A stretch of 64,000 nucleotides of DNA from Bacillus sp. Xin1 (GCF_013314535.1 NZ_JABUAE010000010.1:1-64000), one strand, 5' to 3'. Positions 52,152-62,556 are shown, numbered from the stretch's first letter. Translations and numbers: made by a program. Notes: generated from the sequence alone by a model not told the origin.

Positions 52152-52248
52152 CTACATTTCTCCTTTTCTGTAGATTAATTATACAACTACTGAAAATTGA
52201 TTCTCCCTTTTTTTAATCTACACATGTATATTATATTGCAGGTGATCC

Positions 52249-52260
52249 TTTGTATACAAA
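52249..52260. promoter_or_regulatory. TTTGTATACAAA palindrome before the DHA2 pump
   Basis: Perfect 12-bp palindrome 43 nt upstream of the MFS start; candidate TetR operator. Confidence 0.45.
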
Positions 52261-52302
52261 TGTATTAAAAAGAAAGACAAAAAGTAGGAGGAAATTCAAT
52301 AC

Positions 52303-53778
52303 ATGAATATGACAACCACGAGTTCTACAAGTAGCAAGGTTGATATTTCTAATATTAAACATACACCAATTTTAATTGCACTAATTTTAGGTGCAATGGT
52401 TGCTTTTTTAAATGAAACATTACTTGGTAATGCTTTAACCGTATTAATGAGAGAATTTGATGTAACAGCTTCAACAATTCAATGGCTTTCTACAGCCTAC
52501 ATGTTAGTTGTTGGGATTTTAGTACCGATTACAGCTTTGCTTCAACAATGGTTCACAACAAGACAAATGTTCTTAACCGCCATGTTAACATTTTTAGTCG
52601 GTACATTGATTGCTGGATTCGCACCGACATTTACCGTTTTATTAATCGGTCGGATTGTCCAAGCAATCGCTACAGGGTTAATTTCACCACTACTAATGAA
52701 TACGATTTTAATTATTTGTCCACCTGAAAAACGTGGTGCCACAATGGGCTTAATCGGACTTGTTATGATGTTTGCTCCAGCAGTTGGTCCTACATTATCC
52801 GGATTGATTGTCGATTCACTTAATTGGAGATGGTTATTCTACGCTGTTATTCCTATCGTAATCATTTCTATTTTAATTGGAATGAAGTACATTCAAAATG
52901 TCACCGAGTTAACACGACCAAAAGTTGATTATTTGTCAATCCTTTTATCAACATTAGGTTTCGGTGGTATCGTGTATAGCTTTAGTGCTTCAGGTGATTT
53001 AGGATGGTCAGATTCTAAAGTTTATTTCTCTTTAATTATTGGAGCCATATCGTTATTCATTTTTATTGTTCGTCAATTAAAGATCGATAATCCAATTTTA
53101 GAGTTACGTGCATTTAAATTTCCAATGTTCACTTTAACCGTTGTGTTAATGTTCATCGTCATGATGTCGCTGTTCGCATCAATGACATTATTACCAATGT
53201 TCTTACAAACCGTTTTACTTGTTTCAGCCTTTAAATCGGGGCTAATCATGCTACCAGGGAGTATTGTTAGTGGCATAATGGGACCAGTTGCAGGTAAATT
53301 ATTTGATAAATTTAGTCCAAAGGTTATTATCATCCCTGGCATTGTGTTAGTAGCCTTTGCAATGTGGCTATTCGCAGGCATTAACCCTGAAACAACATCG
53401 ACACAAATTATTTTAATGCACAGCTTATTAATGATTGGACTCATGTTTGTGATGACAGCACAAACATATGGTTTAAATCAATTGACACCAGAGCTTTATC
53501 CACACGGTACAGCGCTCTTTAATACATTACAGCAGGTAGCTGGCGCGATTGGCACAGCTATATTTATATCGAAAATGTCTTCAGGCACAACTCAATATAT
53601 GGAAAACTCAGCAAATCCAATGGATTCAGTAGAAAAATTAAACGGCTTAACATCCGGCTTCCAAGAGGCATTTAAGCTTGGATTGATCTTTGTAATTGTT
53701 GCCCTCGTCGTATCGTTTTTCTTAAAAGGACAGAAAAAGAAAGCAAAAACGACACAGCTCTTACACAATGAAAATTAA
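52303..53778 (+). CDS. MFS multidrug transporter, DHA2 (EmrB/LmrB-like)
   Basis: 491 aa, 14 membrane segments. Signatures: LDVTIVN-like position replaced by NETLLGNALTVLM in TM1; FDVTASTIQWLSTAYMLVVGILVP; motif C PAVGPTLSGLIVDSLNWRWLFYAVIP. AGGAGG lies 11 nt before ATG. Exports drugs in exchange for protons. Regulated by the divergent TetR gene (inference). Confidence 0.92.
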   Translation: MNMTTTSSTSSKVDISNIKHTPILIALILGAMVAFLNETLLGNALTVLMREFDVTASTIQWLSTAYMLVVGILVPITALLQQWFTTRQMFLTAMLTFLVGTLIAGFAPTFTVLLIGRIVQAIATGLISPLLMNTILIICPPEKRGATMGLIGLVMMFAPAVGPTLSGLIVDSLNWRWLFYAVIPIVIISILIGMKYIQNVTELTRPKVDYLSILLSTLGFGGIVYSFSASGDLGWSDSKVYFSLIIGAISLFIFIVRQLKIDNPILELRAFKFPMFTLTVVLMFIVMMSLFASMTLLPMFLQTVLLVSAFKSGLIMLPGSIVSGIMGPVAGKLFDKFSPKVIIIPGIVLVAFAMWLFAGINPETTSTQIILMHSLLMIGLMFVMTAQTYGLNQLTPELYPHGTALFNTLQQVAGAIGTAIFISKMSSGTTQYMENSANPMDSVEKLNGLTSGFQEAFKLGLIFVIVALVVSFFLKGQKKKAKTTQLLHNEN

Positions 53779-53785
53779 AGGAGCC

Positions 53786-53823
53786 TAAAAAAGACATCTT
53801 TACTTGTTAAAGATGTCTTTACT
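53786..53823 (+). terminator. Terminator of the DHA2 pump
   Basis: AAAGACATCTTTA/TAAAGATGTCTTT with tetraloop. Confidence 0.85.
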
Positions 53824-53947
53824 AAATGAACATTACGTTCTCTTGAATATAGGTATAGCAGTAAATAAAACAGCCTGTAATGTTGATTTAAATATATGCT
53901 CTTTAAAAAATTAGATATTTATAGGCTAGTTTAAAAGAGGTGCTACA

Positions 53948-54184
53948 ATGATAAAAGTAACTAAATCTTCAATAGAAAAGGCACGGATAGAATACGCAGT
54001 ATTAAAGGAAACAAATCATACAAAAGCGATATTATTTCGGTTATATGAAGACGCTGATGATAAAATCGATAGGCTTTCTATTATACGTACTTATCCTAGC
54101 GAAGCATTTGTTGTTGCAGAAAAAAATGCTCCACATTTAGTTGAACAAGGTGGTATTCATCAGTTATTTCAGATAATCGAATAG
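53948..54184 (+). CDS. Small soluble protein, unknown
   Basis: 78 aa, mixed alpha/beta look (IEKARIEYAVLKETNHTKAILFRLYEDADDKIDRLSIIRTYPSEAFVVAEKNAPHL). AGAGGTG lies 6 nt before ATG. No family recognised. It stands alone between a terminator and the convergent YitT gene. Confidence 0.65.
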   Translation: MIKVTKSSIEKARIEYAVLKETNHTKAILFRLYEDADDKIDRLSIIRTYPSEAFVVAEKNAPHLVEQGGIHQLFQIIE

Positions 54185-54318
54185 CGATGATAGAACTATA
54201 ACAGGCACAAAATAGGGCTATACCTTCTTCTGATGTCTCCAATAGTAAGTTTTTTCTTGAATATATTTTTTAGTTAAATAAAAAGATATACACCCAAGGG
54301 AGTAATATCCTTCATAAT

Positions 54319-54368
54319 GAAAAAGGAAACATAAACCTGCATTCGATGCAAAGTTATGCTTCCTTTTA
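54319..54368 (-). terminator. YitT (second copy) terminator
   Basis: AAAAGGAA.CATAA/TTATG.TTCCTTTT hairpin; partial resemblance to the one at 44409. Confidence 0.65.
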
Positions 54369-54415
54369 TAAATCACATTTTTAGTCAAACTATATTAAAA
54401 TTTTCTAAGTTATAC

Positions 54416-55288
54416 TTAGTGAATATCATGCTTCTTGAAATTACCGCCCTTTACTTCTGCTACGTCATATACCGTAATAAAGGCACTTTCATCAATCTCA
54501 TGAATGATTTCTTTCATTTTACTTTCTTCTAAACGGTTAATCACACAAGTGATTTCTTTAAATTTCTCTCTTGAATAACCACCGTACACTTCATTATATG
54601 TTGCACTTCGACCTAAACGCTCTCGAATGGTCTCTACCATTAATTCAGGCTCTTTTGTAATAATTTTAAATGTTTTAGAACCACTTAAACCTACTTCAAC
54701 GATATGAATGACTTTAGAAGCAATAAAGTAAGCAATTGCAGAAAGAATAGCCCCTTGTAGACCAAATACTGTTGAAACAACAATAAAAACAAACATGTTT
54801 AAAAATAAGATGAGATCACTTGTCCCAAAAGGTAATTTTCGCGAAAGTAATACAGCTAACATATCGATTCCATCTAATGCGCCACCGTTACGCAATGCTA
54901 GTCCCATACCAAAACCGATGATAATACCACCAACAACGGTAATTAACAATGTATCACCGTGAATAATAGTCGGTACGTCATGCATAAGAACAGTGCCGAT
55001 TGCTAGTGAAGCAATACCAATAATTGAGTAAATAGCAAAGTTTCTACCAATTTGCTTATATCCTAACCAAACAAAAGGAATATTAAAGATTGCAATTAGA
55101 ACTCCTAATGGTAATCCAAATAATTTTGAACTAACAATGCTTAAACCTGTCACACCACCATCTGACACGTTATTTGGAATTAATACTGCTTCTAGTCCAT
55201 ACGCTGTTATAAATGCTCCAATAATAATTGCTAACACTTTTAAAACGACTTTTAGTTTATTAGGCCTACGTTTTTTAATTGTATTCAT
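54416..55288 (-). CDS. YitT-family membrane protein (DUF161 + DUF2179), second copy
   Basis: 290 aa. Membrane part (AYGLEAVLIPNNVSDGGVTGLSIVSSKLFG..., GALDGIDMLAVLLSRKL) then DUF2179 (YNEVYGGYSREKFKEITCVINRLEESKMKEIIHEIDESAFITVYDVAEVKGG). Same architecture as 1366-2283 but clearly diverged (basic start MNTIKKRRPNK). Family role unknown; own terminator. Confidence 0.9.
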   Translation of the reverse strand: MNTIKKRRPNKLKVVLKVLAIIIGAFITAYGLEAVLIPNNVSDGGVTGLSIVSSKLFGLPLGVLIAIFNIPFVWLGYKQIGRNFAIYSIIGIASLAIGTVLMHDVPTIIHGDTLLITVVGGIIIGFGMGLALRNGGALDGIDMLAVLLSRKLPFGTSDLILFLNMFVFIVVSTVFGLQGAILSAIAYFIASKVIHIVEVGLSGSKTFKIITKEPELMVETIRERLGRSATYNEVYGGYSREKFKEITCVINRLEESKMKEIIHEIDESAFITVYDVAEVKGGNFKKHDIH

Positions 55289-55543
55289 CTCATTCCTCGT
55301 TTCAAACTATTTTCTCTCTTTATTCCTAATAATTATTTTAACATATTCTTATTTTAAGTAGAAACCTTCACAATCTCTTCTAATTGAGAGGGATTTTCTT
55401 TCTATTCCGTAGATGTTAAATCACTCTTGCTTTTCTTGAGACTTTTTCACCTCGACACCATCTATAGGTAACATCACCTTCATTTCTGTTGACTTTGTTA
55501 ATCCTTCCGTAGTATTTGCAATTGAATTCATGTTATCAGAAAG

Positions 55544-55625
55544 ATAAAGTGAAAATTTAATTAGTGGGTTTTTCTTCATCCCCACTGATTATTAGCCCTC
55601 ACCAATTGGGCTTTTGTGTGATAAA
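55544..55625 (+). mobile_element. Internally deleted bcr1-like element
   Basis: A 72-bp element between ATAAA repeats (55544-55548 and 55621-55625). Left half matches (GTGAAAATTTAATTAGTGGG, TTCTTCATCCCCACTGATTATTAG, CACCAATTGGGCTTTT); the right half with TGAGGTGGGGG is missing. Confidence 0.7.
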
Positions 55626-55675
55626 AAACATGTTATTTATTTTTAGAATTGACATGATATTATATTAAATTTATA

Positions 55676-55731
55676 CTGTCAGTAACATATCACTGTTAAC
55701 AACAGTATACTATTACTAACAGTAATAATTT
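55676..55731. promoter_or_regulatory. ACTGTTA-rich operator region
   Basis: ACTGTTAACAACAGT (about 55691-55705), TTACTAACAGTAAT (about 55712-55726) and a leading ACTGTCAGTAA form nested palindromes before the PadR gene. Confidence 0.6.
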
Positions 55732-55788
55732 TAATGTTATGATGACAAAAAATATTTTTTACATTTAATTCAGGAGGTTAGATATTGT

Positions 55789-56130
55789 ATGAAACATACA
55801 GGAAGACATACAGGTGCATTTCTTTTGCTGTTTTTAACAGAAGGACCTAGCTATGGAGGGAAACTTCTACAGAAATGTGAAGAAGAGCTTCCCGTCAATC
55901 CAATTGACAGTGCCATCATATACCGTACCCTAAAAAAATTAGAAAAAGAAGGTGCTGTTGAATCTTATTTGGACACATCTGATCAAGATACGCCGAGAAA
56001 GATGTACAACATTACTACAATGGGGAAAAAACAATTAGAAGAGTTTCAAATAGATATTGAAGAAAAAATTAAAAACTTATCATTTTTCTTAGACAAATAT
56101 AAAGACTGGAAAGAGTCTAATCATGATTAA
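55789..56130 (+). CDS. PadR-family regulator (second)
   Basis: 113 aa: HTGAFLLLFLTEGPSYGGKLLQKCEEELPVNPIDSAIIYRTLKKLEKEGAVESYLDTSD, then PRKMYNITTMGKKQLEEF and a coiled C-terminus. AGGAGG lies 12 nt before ATG. Overlaps the first permease gene by 8 nt, so the three genes form one operon under the ACTGTTA operators. Confidence 0.9.
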   Translation: MKHTGRHTGAFLLLFLTEGPSYGGKLLQKCEEELPVNPIDSAIIYRTLKKLEKEGAVESYLDTSDQDTPRKMYNITTMGKKQLEEFQIDIEEKIKNLSFFLDKYKDWKESNHD

Positions 56131-56605
56131 TGGCGCTCTCCTTTACTCTTTAGCCATTATTCTTATCAGTATTTCTTTTGTAAAGGATCGGAATAAAACA
56201 AAAGACGCTCTATTAAAGTCATGGAAAATGTTTCGTAATCTTATACCTTCCATGCTATCAATTATGCTTTTCGTTGGACTATCACTATCAATGTTAACGC
56301 CTTCCTTCATTTCTTCTATAATTGGTGGGAAATCTGGATTCATCGGTATTGTTTATTCAGCAATAATTGGTTCTGTTGCACTCGTTCCAAGCTTTGTTGT
56401 GTTCCCTCTTGGAAATACATTAGTCCAAAATGGTGCGGGCCTCCCTCAAGTTGCAGCATTAATGTCTACGTTGATGTCCGTAGGAATCACAACTTTACCG
56501 ATGGAACAAAAGATATTTGGGCGAAGTTTTGCTTATTCTCGTAATGCCTCCGCATTGTTAATGTCTCTCATATTCTCATATATTATTTGGTTGGTGATGG
56601 TATGA
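56123..56605 (+). CDS. Half-size permease (PF03773/DUF318-like), first half
   Basis: 160 aa with five hydrophobic segments. The VPSFVVFPLGNTLVQNGAGLPQVAALMSTLMSVG stretch resembles one repeat of ArsP/DUF318 permeases, which are usually about 300 aa in one chain. Starts within the PadR gene end and overlaps the next gene by 4 nt (ATGA). Probably pairs with the next protein. Confidence 0.75.
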   Translation: MINGALLYSLAIILISISFVKDRNKTKDALLKSWKMFRNLIPSMLSIMLFVGLSLSMLTPSFISSIIGGKSGFIGIVYSAIIGSVALVPSFVVFPLGNTLVQNGAGLPQVAALMSTLMSVGITTLPMEQKIFGRSFAYSRNASALLMSLIFSYIIWLVMV

Positions 56606-57129
56606 ATGAATTAAGAAGGTATCGTTTCGTTTTCATTTTACTACTCGGGCTCATTATATTGACTTTTATAAACCAATCGTTGGGATGGAACGCATTTCAA
56701 TTAACAGGAAAAAGCATTTTAGATATGCTGTTTCTACTTCCTCCTGTCTTAATATTCGTAGGATTACTGGACCAATGGGTAAAGAAAGAAATATTAATTA
56801 AATATATGGGAGAAAAATCCGGTATCTATGGAATCTTATTTTCTCTATTATTAGGAGGAATTGCAGCCGGTCCCCTCTACGTCGCATTTCCGATTGCAGC
56901 ACTTTTATTAAAAAAAGGGGCAAGTATTAGGTACATCGTATTTTTCTTAGGCGTTTGGACAACTGCAAAATTACCGATCATAGTGTATGAATTCTCTTCG
57001 TTTGGAGCTACATTTACACTCATTCATATTTGCTTCGGTCTATTATTTTTCTATTTAATGGGCATCATTTTTGAGAAATTTTATGACCAACGACAATTGT
57101 TACAGTATGATGTAACGAAAGAAATTTAG
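56602..57129 (+). CDS. Half-size permease (PF03773/DUF318-like), second half
   Basis: 175 aa, five segments. AAGPLYVAFPIAALLLKKGASIRYIVFFLGVWTTAKLPIIVYEFSSFG parallels the first protein's PSFVVFPLGNTLVQNGAG region, so the two are the two inverted halves of one transporter. ATG 56602 overlaps the previous stop. Substrate unknown; relatives handle arsenicals or metals (family knowledge). Confidence 0.75.
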   Translation: MNELRRYRFVFILLLGLIILTFINQSLGWNAFQLTGKSILDMLFLLPPVLIFVGLLDQWVKKEILIKYMGEKSGIYGILFSLLLGGIAAGPLYVAFPIAALLLKKGASIRYIVFFLGVWTTAKLPIIVYEFSSFGATFTLIHICFGLLFFYLMGIIFEKFYDQRQLLQYDVTKEI

Positions 57130-57309
57130 ATTTAAATCAATAAGTCTTTAAACCCTTCCATCCTAGGTTCTTTTATACCTGTAACCTTTAAAGATACGAC
57201 GATACATCTTTTTGCAAACAGTATAACTTTCTTTAGAACGGCACGAATTTATTTCAAAGCTACAAATACTCTTCCTTATATTTCTCGAGAACTATAACTT
57301 TTCCACAAA

Positions 57310-57352
57310 TAAAAAGAACCATAACCTTGCCGAAACGGCAAAGTTATGGTTC
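57310..57352 (-). terminator. ssrA terminator
   Basis: GAACCATAAC.TTGCCG/CGGCAA.GTTATGGTTC stem, minus-strand T5. Confidence 0.9.
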
Positions 57353-57387
57353 ATATCACACAAAATAAAAAAACCACCAAATATGTA

Positions 57388-57747
57388 TTGGTGGAGACGG
57401 TGGGAGTCGAACCCACGTCCAAAGATATTGGCACTTAAGCTTCTACGAGTGTAGTCGATATATTGGCATTTCGCAAACTCTTCAGCCTATCGACAGGCTT
57501 CCAAGTTGCTAGTCTGATTGTTCTCTTCCTTTGCCCTCAGACGGCGAACTCCGGCGTAGTCCACTTAGTTTGAGTCCCTTACCCTACCACATGGACGATG
57601 GAGGGAGGAACCGCTAAGCTGTATTAAGCAGCTAAAGCGAAGTTGTTTTGTTGTTTGCCAGTTATTGGCTTTGACGTTTTAACGAGGCCGATCCCCTCGA
57701 CTCGCAACTTAAGCTCAAACTACCCCTGTCGAATCCGTAACGTCCCC
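57388..57747 (-). ncRNA. ssrA: tmRNA
   Basis: About 360 nt. 5' end GGGGACGTTACGGATTCGAC; 3' tRNA-like end ...GGTTCGACTCCCACC...CCA (CCA encoded at 57388). The tag frame, 57659 to 57624, reads GKQQNNFALAA then TAA. Rescues stalled ribosomes together with SmpB, encoded next upstream on the same strand. Confidence 0.97.
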
Positions 57748-57874
57748 ATATAAGAAATGGAGCATACGAAGTATATTCGTGATAGCTACTTAATGAGCTG
57801 TTTTTCAATGTTCACTGGCCTTACATGAATCATTATATCATACGTTCGACATTTTACAAATGTAAATTTCTGTA

Positions 57875-58342
57875 TTACATCTTTTGACGATCACGGAATG
57901 CGCGAGCAATTTCACGTTTTGCTTCTTTCTCTTTTAAATCATGGCGCTTATCATATTGTTTCTTACCTCGAGCTAATCCAAGTGCCATTTTCGCAAATCC
58001 ATTTTTCAAATAGATTTTAACCGGAACAAGTGTATAGCCTGTTTCTTTTGAATAACCGATCAGTTTTTGAATTTCCTTCTTATGAAGAAGCAATTTTCTT
58101 GTGCGAAGCGGATCATGATTGAAACGGTTCCCTTGCTCATACGGACTAATGTGCATATTATGTACCCAAACTTCACCATTATGTACACGAGCGAAAGCAT
58201 CCTTTAAGTTAACGCGCCCAGCGCGAATAGACTTAATTTCCGTTCCTTGAAGGACAAGCCCTGCTTCGTATGTTTCGTCGATGAAATAATCATGAAATGC
58301 TTTTTTATTTTGTGCAATAACCTTACCACTACCTTTTGGCAT
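57875..58342 (-). CDS. smpB: SmpB, tmRNA-binding protein
   Basis: 155 aa OB fold: [76 protein letters not shown] and the basic C-terminal tail ([24 protein letters not shown]) that enters the mRNA channel. Second ATG (58342) chosen for 7-nt spacing from GGAGGG. Followed by ssrA. Confidence 0.97.
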   Translation of the reverse strand: MPKGSGKVIAQNKKAFHDYFIDETYEAGLVLQGTEIKSIRAGRVNLKDAFARVHNGEVWVHNMHISPYEQGNRFNHDPLRTRKLLLHKKEIQKLIGYSKETGYTLVPVKIYLKNGFAKMALGLARGKKQYDKRHDLKEKEAKREIARAFRDRQKM

Positions 58343-58384
58343 CATCTGTCCCTCCTCTATTTGTACTATTTTAACAAAAGTTAT

Positions 58385-58432
58385 TAAAAAGTGGAAGTGG
58401 CTTCACTTATATACTAAGCGAAGCCACCCCCT
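58385..58432 (-). terminator. rnr terminator
   Basis: GTGGCTTCGCTT/AAGTGAAGCCAC in minus sense with T5 after. Confidence 0.85.
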
Positions 58433-58435
58433 CTC

Positions 58436-60847
58436 TTACTTACGCTTTTTCTTTTTCTTCTTAAAACCTGGAACATTTTCAAAGAATGGCTTTTTCTTTT
58501 TACCATTGCCATCTTTTTGTCCTGGACGACCGGATGCTCCTTTTCCGCGACCGCCACGCTCGTTATTACGTTCGCCACGACCACCTCGTTCTTGCTTACG
58601 GCCGTTACCACGTTCCTCACCAGGTCCGCTCCGTCTCTTTCTACCACCTTTTGGCTGTTCAATCACAACTGGACGATCTTTAAACTTACGTCTTGGCGTG
58701 CCTTTCATACCGACGATTTCAAAATCAATCGCACGCTCATCTTTGTTTACGTTAATAACGCGAATTGTAATTTCATCACCGATGCGGAAGACGTTACCTG
58801 TACGCTCACCAATCATCGCAAAATGCTGTTCATCATAACGATAGTAGTCATCTGTTAAATAACTAACGTGAACAAGACCTTCAATTGTATTCGGAAGCTC
58901 TACGAATAAACCGAAGTTAGTTACAGAGCTAATCATACCATCGTACTCTTCACCGATCTTATCAAGCATATACTCAGCTTTTTTCAGTTCATCTGTTTCA
59001 CGTTCTGCTTCAACAGCGCGGCGTTCCATATTAGAAGAATGCTCTGCAATCTCCGGTAACTTTTCACGCCATTTTGCTTGTGTTTCGTTATCAATTTTAC
59101 CGTTAATGATATATTCACGAATTAATCGATGAACAATTGTATCTGGGTAACGGCGAATTGGTGATGTGAAGTGTGTATAGAACTCTGTTGATAAACCGAA
59201 ATGACCTAAGCTATCTGCATCGTAACGAGCTTGTTTCATCGAACGAAGCATAACTGTTGAAATCACGACTTCTTCAGGTTGTCCTTGTACCATTTCAAGA
59301 ATTTGTTGTAGAGCACGAGGATGTACTTCATTCGCACGCCCTTTTACTGCATAGCCAAAGTTTGTGACAAACTCGAAGAAACGTTCTAATTTATCTTCTT
59401 TCGGATCTTCATGGACACGGTACATAAACGGTACGTTCATCCAATGGAAATGCTCTGCTACTGTTTCATTCGCAACAAGCATGAACTCTTCAATTAGTTT
59501 TTCTGATACAGAACGATCACGCATGACAACATCCGTTGGTTTACCTTCTTCATCTACTAATACTTTTGCTTCTTTGAAGTCAAAGTCAATCGCACCGCGT
59601 CTCATGCGTTTTTCACGTAAGATTTGTGCTAACTGCCCCATTTCTTTGAACATTGGTACTAACGTTTCATAACGCTCAATTAACGCTTCGTCTTCATCTT
59701 CTAAAATACTTCTTACATCAGCATACGTCATACGTTCTGTTGTTTTAATAACACTTTGGAAGATTTCATGGCTAACAACGTCACCAAGATTGTTAATTTC
59801 CATTTCACAAGAAAGTGTAAGACGATCCACTTTCGGATTTAGTGAACAAATTCCGTTTGATAAACGATGCGGAATCATTGGAATTACACGGTCAACAAGA
59901 TATACACTCGTTGCTCTCTCCGCTGCTTCCACATCAATTGGAGATCCTTCATGGACATAATGGCTTACATCCGCGATATGAACGCCAAGTTTATAATTAC
60001 CGTTCTCAAGTTTTGTTACTGTAACCGCATCATCTAAATCTTTTGCATCTGCACCGTCAATTGTAACGATCATTTGATCGCGTAAATCACGGCGATCTTT
60101 TAAATCTTCTTCTGAAATCGTTTCTGGTACACTGTTAGCATGTTCCATCACATCTTCTGGGAATGCTAATGGCAAATGATGTTTATGAATAACAGATAAG
60201 ATATCTACCCCTGGGTCATTTTTATGACCCAGAATTTGAATCACTTCACCTTCCGCACTTAAACGCTCCTGCGGATAGCTTGTAATTTTCACAACAACTT
60301 TATGCCCTTCTACTGCACCCATAGATGCACTTTTCGGAATAAAAATGTCACTTGTCCAGCGCTTATTATCTGGAAGTACAAATCCAAAATTTTTCGACTC
60401 TGTATATGTACCAACTAACTCCTTCGTACCACGTTCTACAATACGAATGATTGTCCCTTCTTGGCGTGACCCACTAGATTGCGAACTAATACGTGCTAGT
60501 ACTGTATCACCATGAAGTGCACCATTTAGTTCTGTAGGTGGAATAAAAATATCGTCATCCCCTGTCTTCTTCTCTTCTGGGACAACAAAAGCAAACCCAC
60601 GCGCATGACCAATTAACTTACCGCGCACTAAATTCATCTTTTCTGGAAGACCGTAGCGATTGCTGCGAGTTCGAACAACAAGCCCTTTCTCTTCCATCAT
60701 AACTAGTGCCTTTACAAAGTCTTTAAAGCCAACGGAATCTACAATACCAAATGCCTCTTCTAATTCTTGTATCGTTAACGGCTTATACGCTTCTTCTTTC
60801 ATAAATAACAATAACTTATCAATATGTTCTTGAATAATCTCTTCCAA
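58436..60847 (-). CDS. rnr: RNase R
   Basis: 803 aa 3'-5' exoribonuclease. N-terminal winged helix (about residues 1-65), two cold-shock domains, RNB catalytic domain ([17 protein letters not shown] near residue 270, with Asp ligands), S1 domain ([26 protein letters not shown]) and a long Lys/Arg/Gly-rich tail ([17 protein letters not shown]...KKKKKKRK). Degrades structured and non-stop mRNA, hence the partnership with smpB-ssrA downstream. Confidence 0.97.
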   Translation of the reverse strand: MEEIIQEHIDKLLLFMKEEAYKPLTIQELEEAFGIVDSVGFKDFVKALVMMEEKGLVVRTRSNRYGLPEKMNLVRGKLIGHARGFAFVVPEEKKTGDDDIFIPPTELNGALHGDTVLARISSQSSGSRQEGTIIRIVERGTKELVGTYTESKNFGFVLPDNKRWTSDIFIPKSASMGAVEGHKVVVKITSYPQERLSAEGEVIQILGHKNDPGVDILSVIHKHHLPLAFPEDVMEHANSVPETISEEDLKDRRDLRDQMIVTIDGADAKDLDDAVTVTKLENGNYKLGVHIADVSHYVHEGSPIDVEAAERATSVYLVDRVIPMIPHRLSNGICSLNPKVDRLTLSCEMEINNLGDVVSHEIFQSVIKTTERMTYADVRSILEDEDEALIERYETLVPMFKEMGQLAQILREKRMRRGAIDFDFKEAKVLVDEEGKPTDVVMRDRSVSEKLIEEFMLVANETVAEHFHWMNVPFMYRVHEDPKEDKLERFFEFVTNFGYAVKGRANEVHPRALQQILEMVQGQPEEVVISTVMLRSMKQARYDADSLGHFGLSTEFYTHFTSPIRRYPDTIVHRLIREYIINGKIDNETQAKWREKLPEIAEHSSNMERRAVEAERETDELKKAEYMLDKIGEEYDGMISSVTNFGLFVELPNTIEGLVHVSYLTDDYYRYDEQHFAMIGERTGNVFRIGDEITIRVINVNKDERAIDFEIVGMKGTPRRKFKDRPVVIEQPKGGRKRRSGPGEERGNGRKQERGGRGERNNERGGRGKGASGRPGQKDGNGKKKKPFFENVPGFKKKKKKRK

Positions 60848-61002
60848 GCAAAAATACCTCCTTTAAACCCTCATATTATTTAGTGTATCCGAAATACACA
60901 CTATGTATAAAGTGAAACTTCTATAAACACTCGTTTTTCACCATTTATTCTGCTACTTATGTACAGTAAAATTCTTATCTTAAAAGTTTATTTCTATATA
61001 AA

Positions 61003-61166
61003 TACATTTTGATTTAACGGCATCTAAGTCACGGCTTTGAAAACTAAAGAAGACCTCCTCTTGTTTCCTCCTTCTGTTCTCACATGGCATGGGGATAAAA
61101 TAGGTACTGACCGCTTCTATCCACGGGCGGATCCTCTCTTCCACCCCAAAAAGAAAGGTTTTATAT
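61003..61166 (+). repeat. CTAAGTCACGGC-family repeat, tandem copy A
   Basis: About 160 bp. Nearly identical to copy B at a 178-bp offset; contains GGCATGGGG, GGTACTGACCGCTTC, GGGCGGATCCTCTCTTCCACCCC and AAAAAG. Confidence 0.75.
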
Positions 61167-61193
61167 CTCTATTTTAATTTATATATTATTTTT

Positions 61194-61342
61194 TAAGCAC
61201 CTAAGTCACGGCCTCGAAAACTAAAGAAGACCTCCTCTTGTTTCCTCCTTCTGTTCTCACATGGCATGGGGATAAAATAGGTACTGACCGCTTCTATCCA
61301 CGGGTGGATCCTCTCTTCCACCCTAAAAAGAATGGTTTTTTT
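61194..61342 (+). repeat. CTAAGTCACGGC-family repeat, tandem copy B
   Basis: Only a handful of differences from copy A (for example GGGTGG for GGGCGG, CCACCCT for CCACCCC), implying a recent tandem duplication in the rnr-est gap. Confidence 0.75.
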
Positions 61343-61362
61343 AATGCTTTTAATACCCCATG

Positions 61363-61404
61363 AAAAAAAGAGGCAACTAGATCTTACCAATCTAGTTGCT
61401 CCAA
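61363..61404 (-). terminator. est terminator
   Basis: GCAACTAGAT/ATCTAGTTGC stem overlapping the last codons of est; minus-strand T7. Confidence 0.85.
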
Positions 61405-62127
61405 GAAGTTATATACATCTTCGTGTAGCTCATCACGCTGTTTATCAAGCGTAATGACATGTGTAGAGTCTTCATACCACTTTATGTCTTTTAAAGTGGA
61501 TTCTACCCCGTTATAGATAATGTTTGCACTGTCTGTATTAATCATTTCATCATGGCGTGCTTGTACAACAAATGTTGGAGCATAAATCATATCAACATTG
61601 TTGCGTACGTCACGAATTAAGTCTTGCAGTGCTTTCAATGTATTCATAGGCGTCTTTTTAAATTCCATCATTTCTTCTGCAATTTGTTCTGGTGATTTTT
61701 GCTCACGTTTTTTATATTCACGTGCATATGCCAATATACCTTGGTACATAATTTCTTCGCTCTTAATGTACATTGGCGCGCACATTGGAACAACACCTAA
61801 AATCGGTAATGTATAAGAAAGTTTTAATGAGAATACACCGCCAAGTGATAGTCCAACAGCGGCGATTTTCTCATATCCTTGATCTTTCAAATGTTGATAA
61901 GCAGCCATAACATCTTTCCACCAATCTTCAGGACCTGTATGAACAAGCTGCTCTGGTGGTACACCATGGCCTTTATAAATTGGAGCGTGGCAAGTATAGC
62001 CTTTTTTCTCTAAGAAACGTCCAAGCATACGTACATCAGCTGAATTCCCCGTGAATCCATGCAGTAATAAAACAGCACGGTCTCCACCTTCAAATGTAAA
62101 TGGTTTCGGAGATGCTAATTTCATCAT
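61384..62127 (-). CDS. est: Carboxylesterase (Est30-like)
   Basis: 247 aa alpha/beta hydrolase. Nucleophile Ser94 in GLSLGG; oxyanion HGFTGN (residues 23-28); acid ARHDEMI and His in STHVITLD complete the triad. Matches Geobacillus Est30 in layout, including the MMKxxxPKPF start. GAGGAG lies 6 nt before ATG. In the conserved secG-est-rnr-smpB order. Confidence 0.94.
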   Translation of the reverse strand: MMKLASPKPFTFEGGDRAVLLLHGFTGNSADVRMLGRFLEKKGYTCHAPIYKGHGVPPEQLVHTGPEDWWKDVMAAYQHLKDQGYEKIAAVGLSLGGVFSLKLSYTLPILGVVPMCAPMYIKSEEIMYQGILAYAREYKKREQKSPEQIAEEMMEFKKTPMNTLKALQDLIRDVRNNVDMIYAPTFVVQARHDEMINTDSANIIYNGVESTLKDIKWYEDSTHVITLDKQRDELHEDVYNFLEQLDW

Positions 62128-62246
62128 CTTCTTCTCCTCTTTCTCTTCTGTAATCTAGTCGTATTGTTTCTACACTTAGTTTACCATAGTTCCATTTCCA
62201 TAATCTAATTAGAAACTTTTTTCGAATAATGAAATACAAATGAGCA

Positions 62247-62296
62247 CAAAAAAAGAAGAACCTTTAGCACGAATCCGCTAACGCTTCTTCTTTTTC
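62247..62296 (-). terminator. secG terminator
   Basis: AAGAAGAA..TTAGC/GCTAA..CTTCTTCTT hairpin with minus-strand T7. Confidence 0.75.
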
Positions 62297-62322
62297 CATA
62301 TCTTTTAAAAGCAAAGCCTTTA

Positions 62323-62556
62323 CTATAAATTCAAGTACGTAACACCAATTGTTAGTGCGAAAAATAGTACAGCTAAAACCACAGTAATACGGCTTAATAC
62401 AGCTTCAATTCCGCGTGCTTTTTGCTTACCAAATAATTGTTCTGCACCACCTGAAATAGCACCTGAAAGGCCTGAGCTATTGCTAGACTGCATAAGTACT
62501 AAAACAATCATTAAAATCGATACAATAATAAGTAAAACTGATAATAACGTATGCAC
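62323..62556 (-). CDS. secG: SecG preprotein translocase subunit
   Basis: 77 aa, two membrane segments with the intervening [29 protein letters not shown] motif. Part of SecYEG. First gene of the conserved export/RNA-decay cluster. GGAGGTACGCC precedes ATG. Confidence 0.96.
   Translation of the reverse strand: MHTLLSVLLIIVSILMIVLVLMQSSNSSGLSGAISGGAEQLFGKQKARGIEAVLSRITVVLAVLFFALTIGVTYLNL

Noticed and set aside
56123-57129. Frameshifted single permease gene
   Set aside because: Each half has its own start with an ATGA-type overlap and a complete set of membrane segments, so two designed genes are more likely.
58436-58900. Several open frames antisense or out of frame to the 3' end of rnr
   Set aside because: Caused by the repetitive Lys/Arg/Gly-rich coding tail of RNase R.
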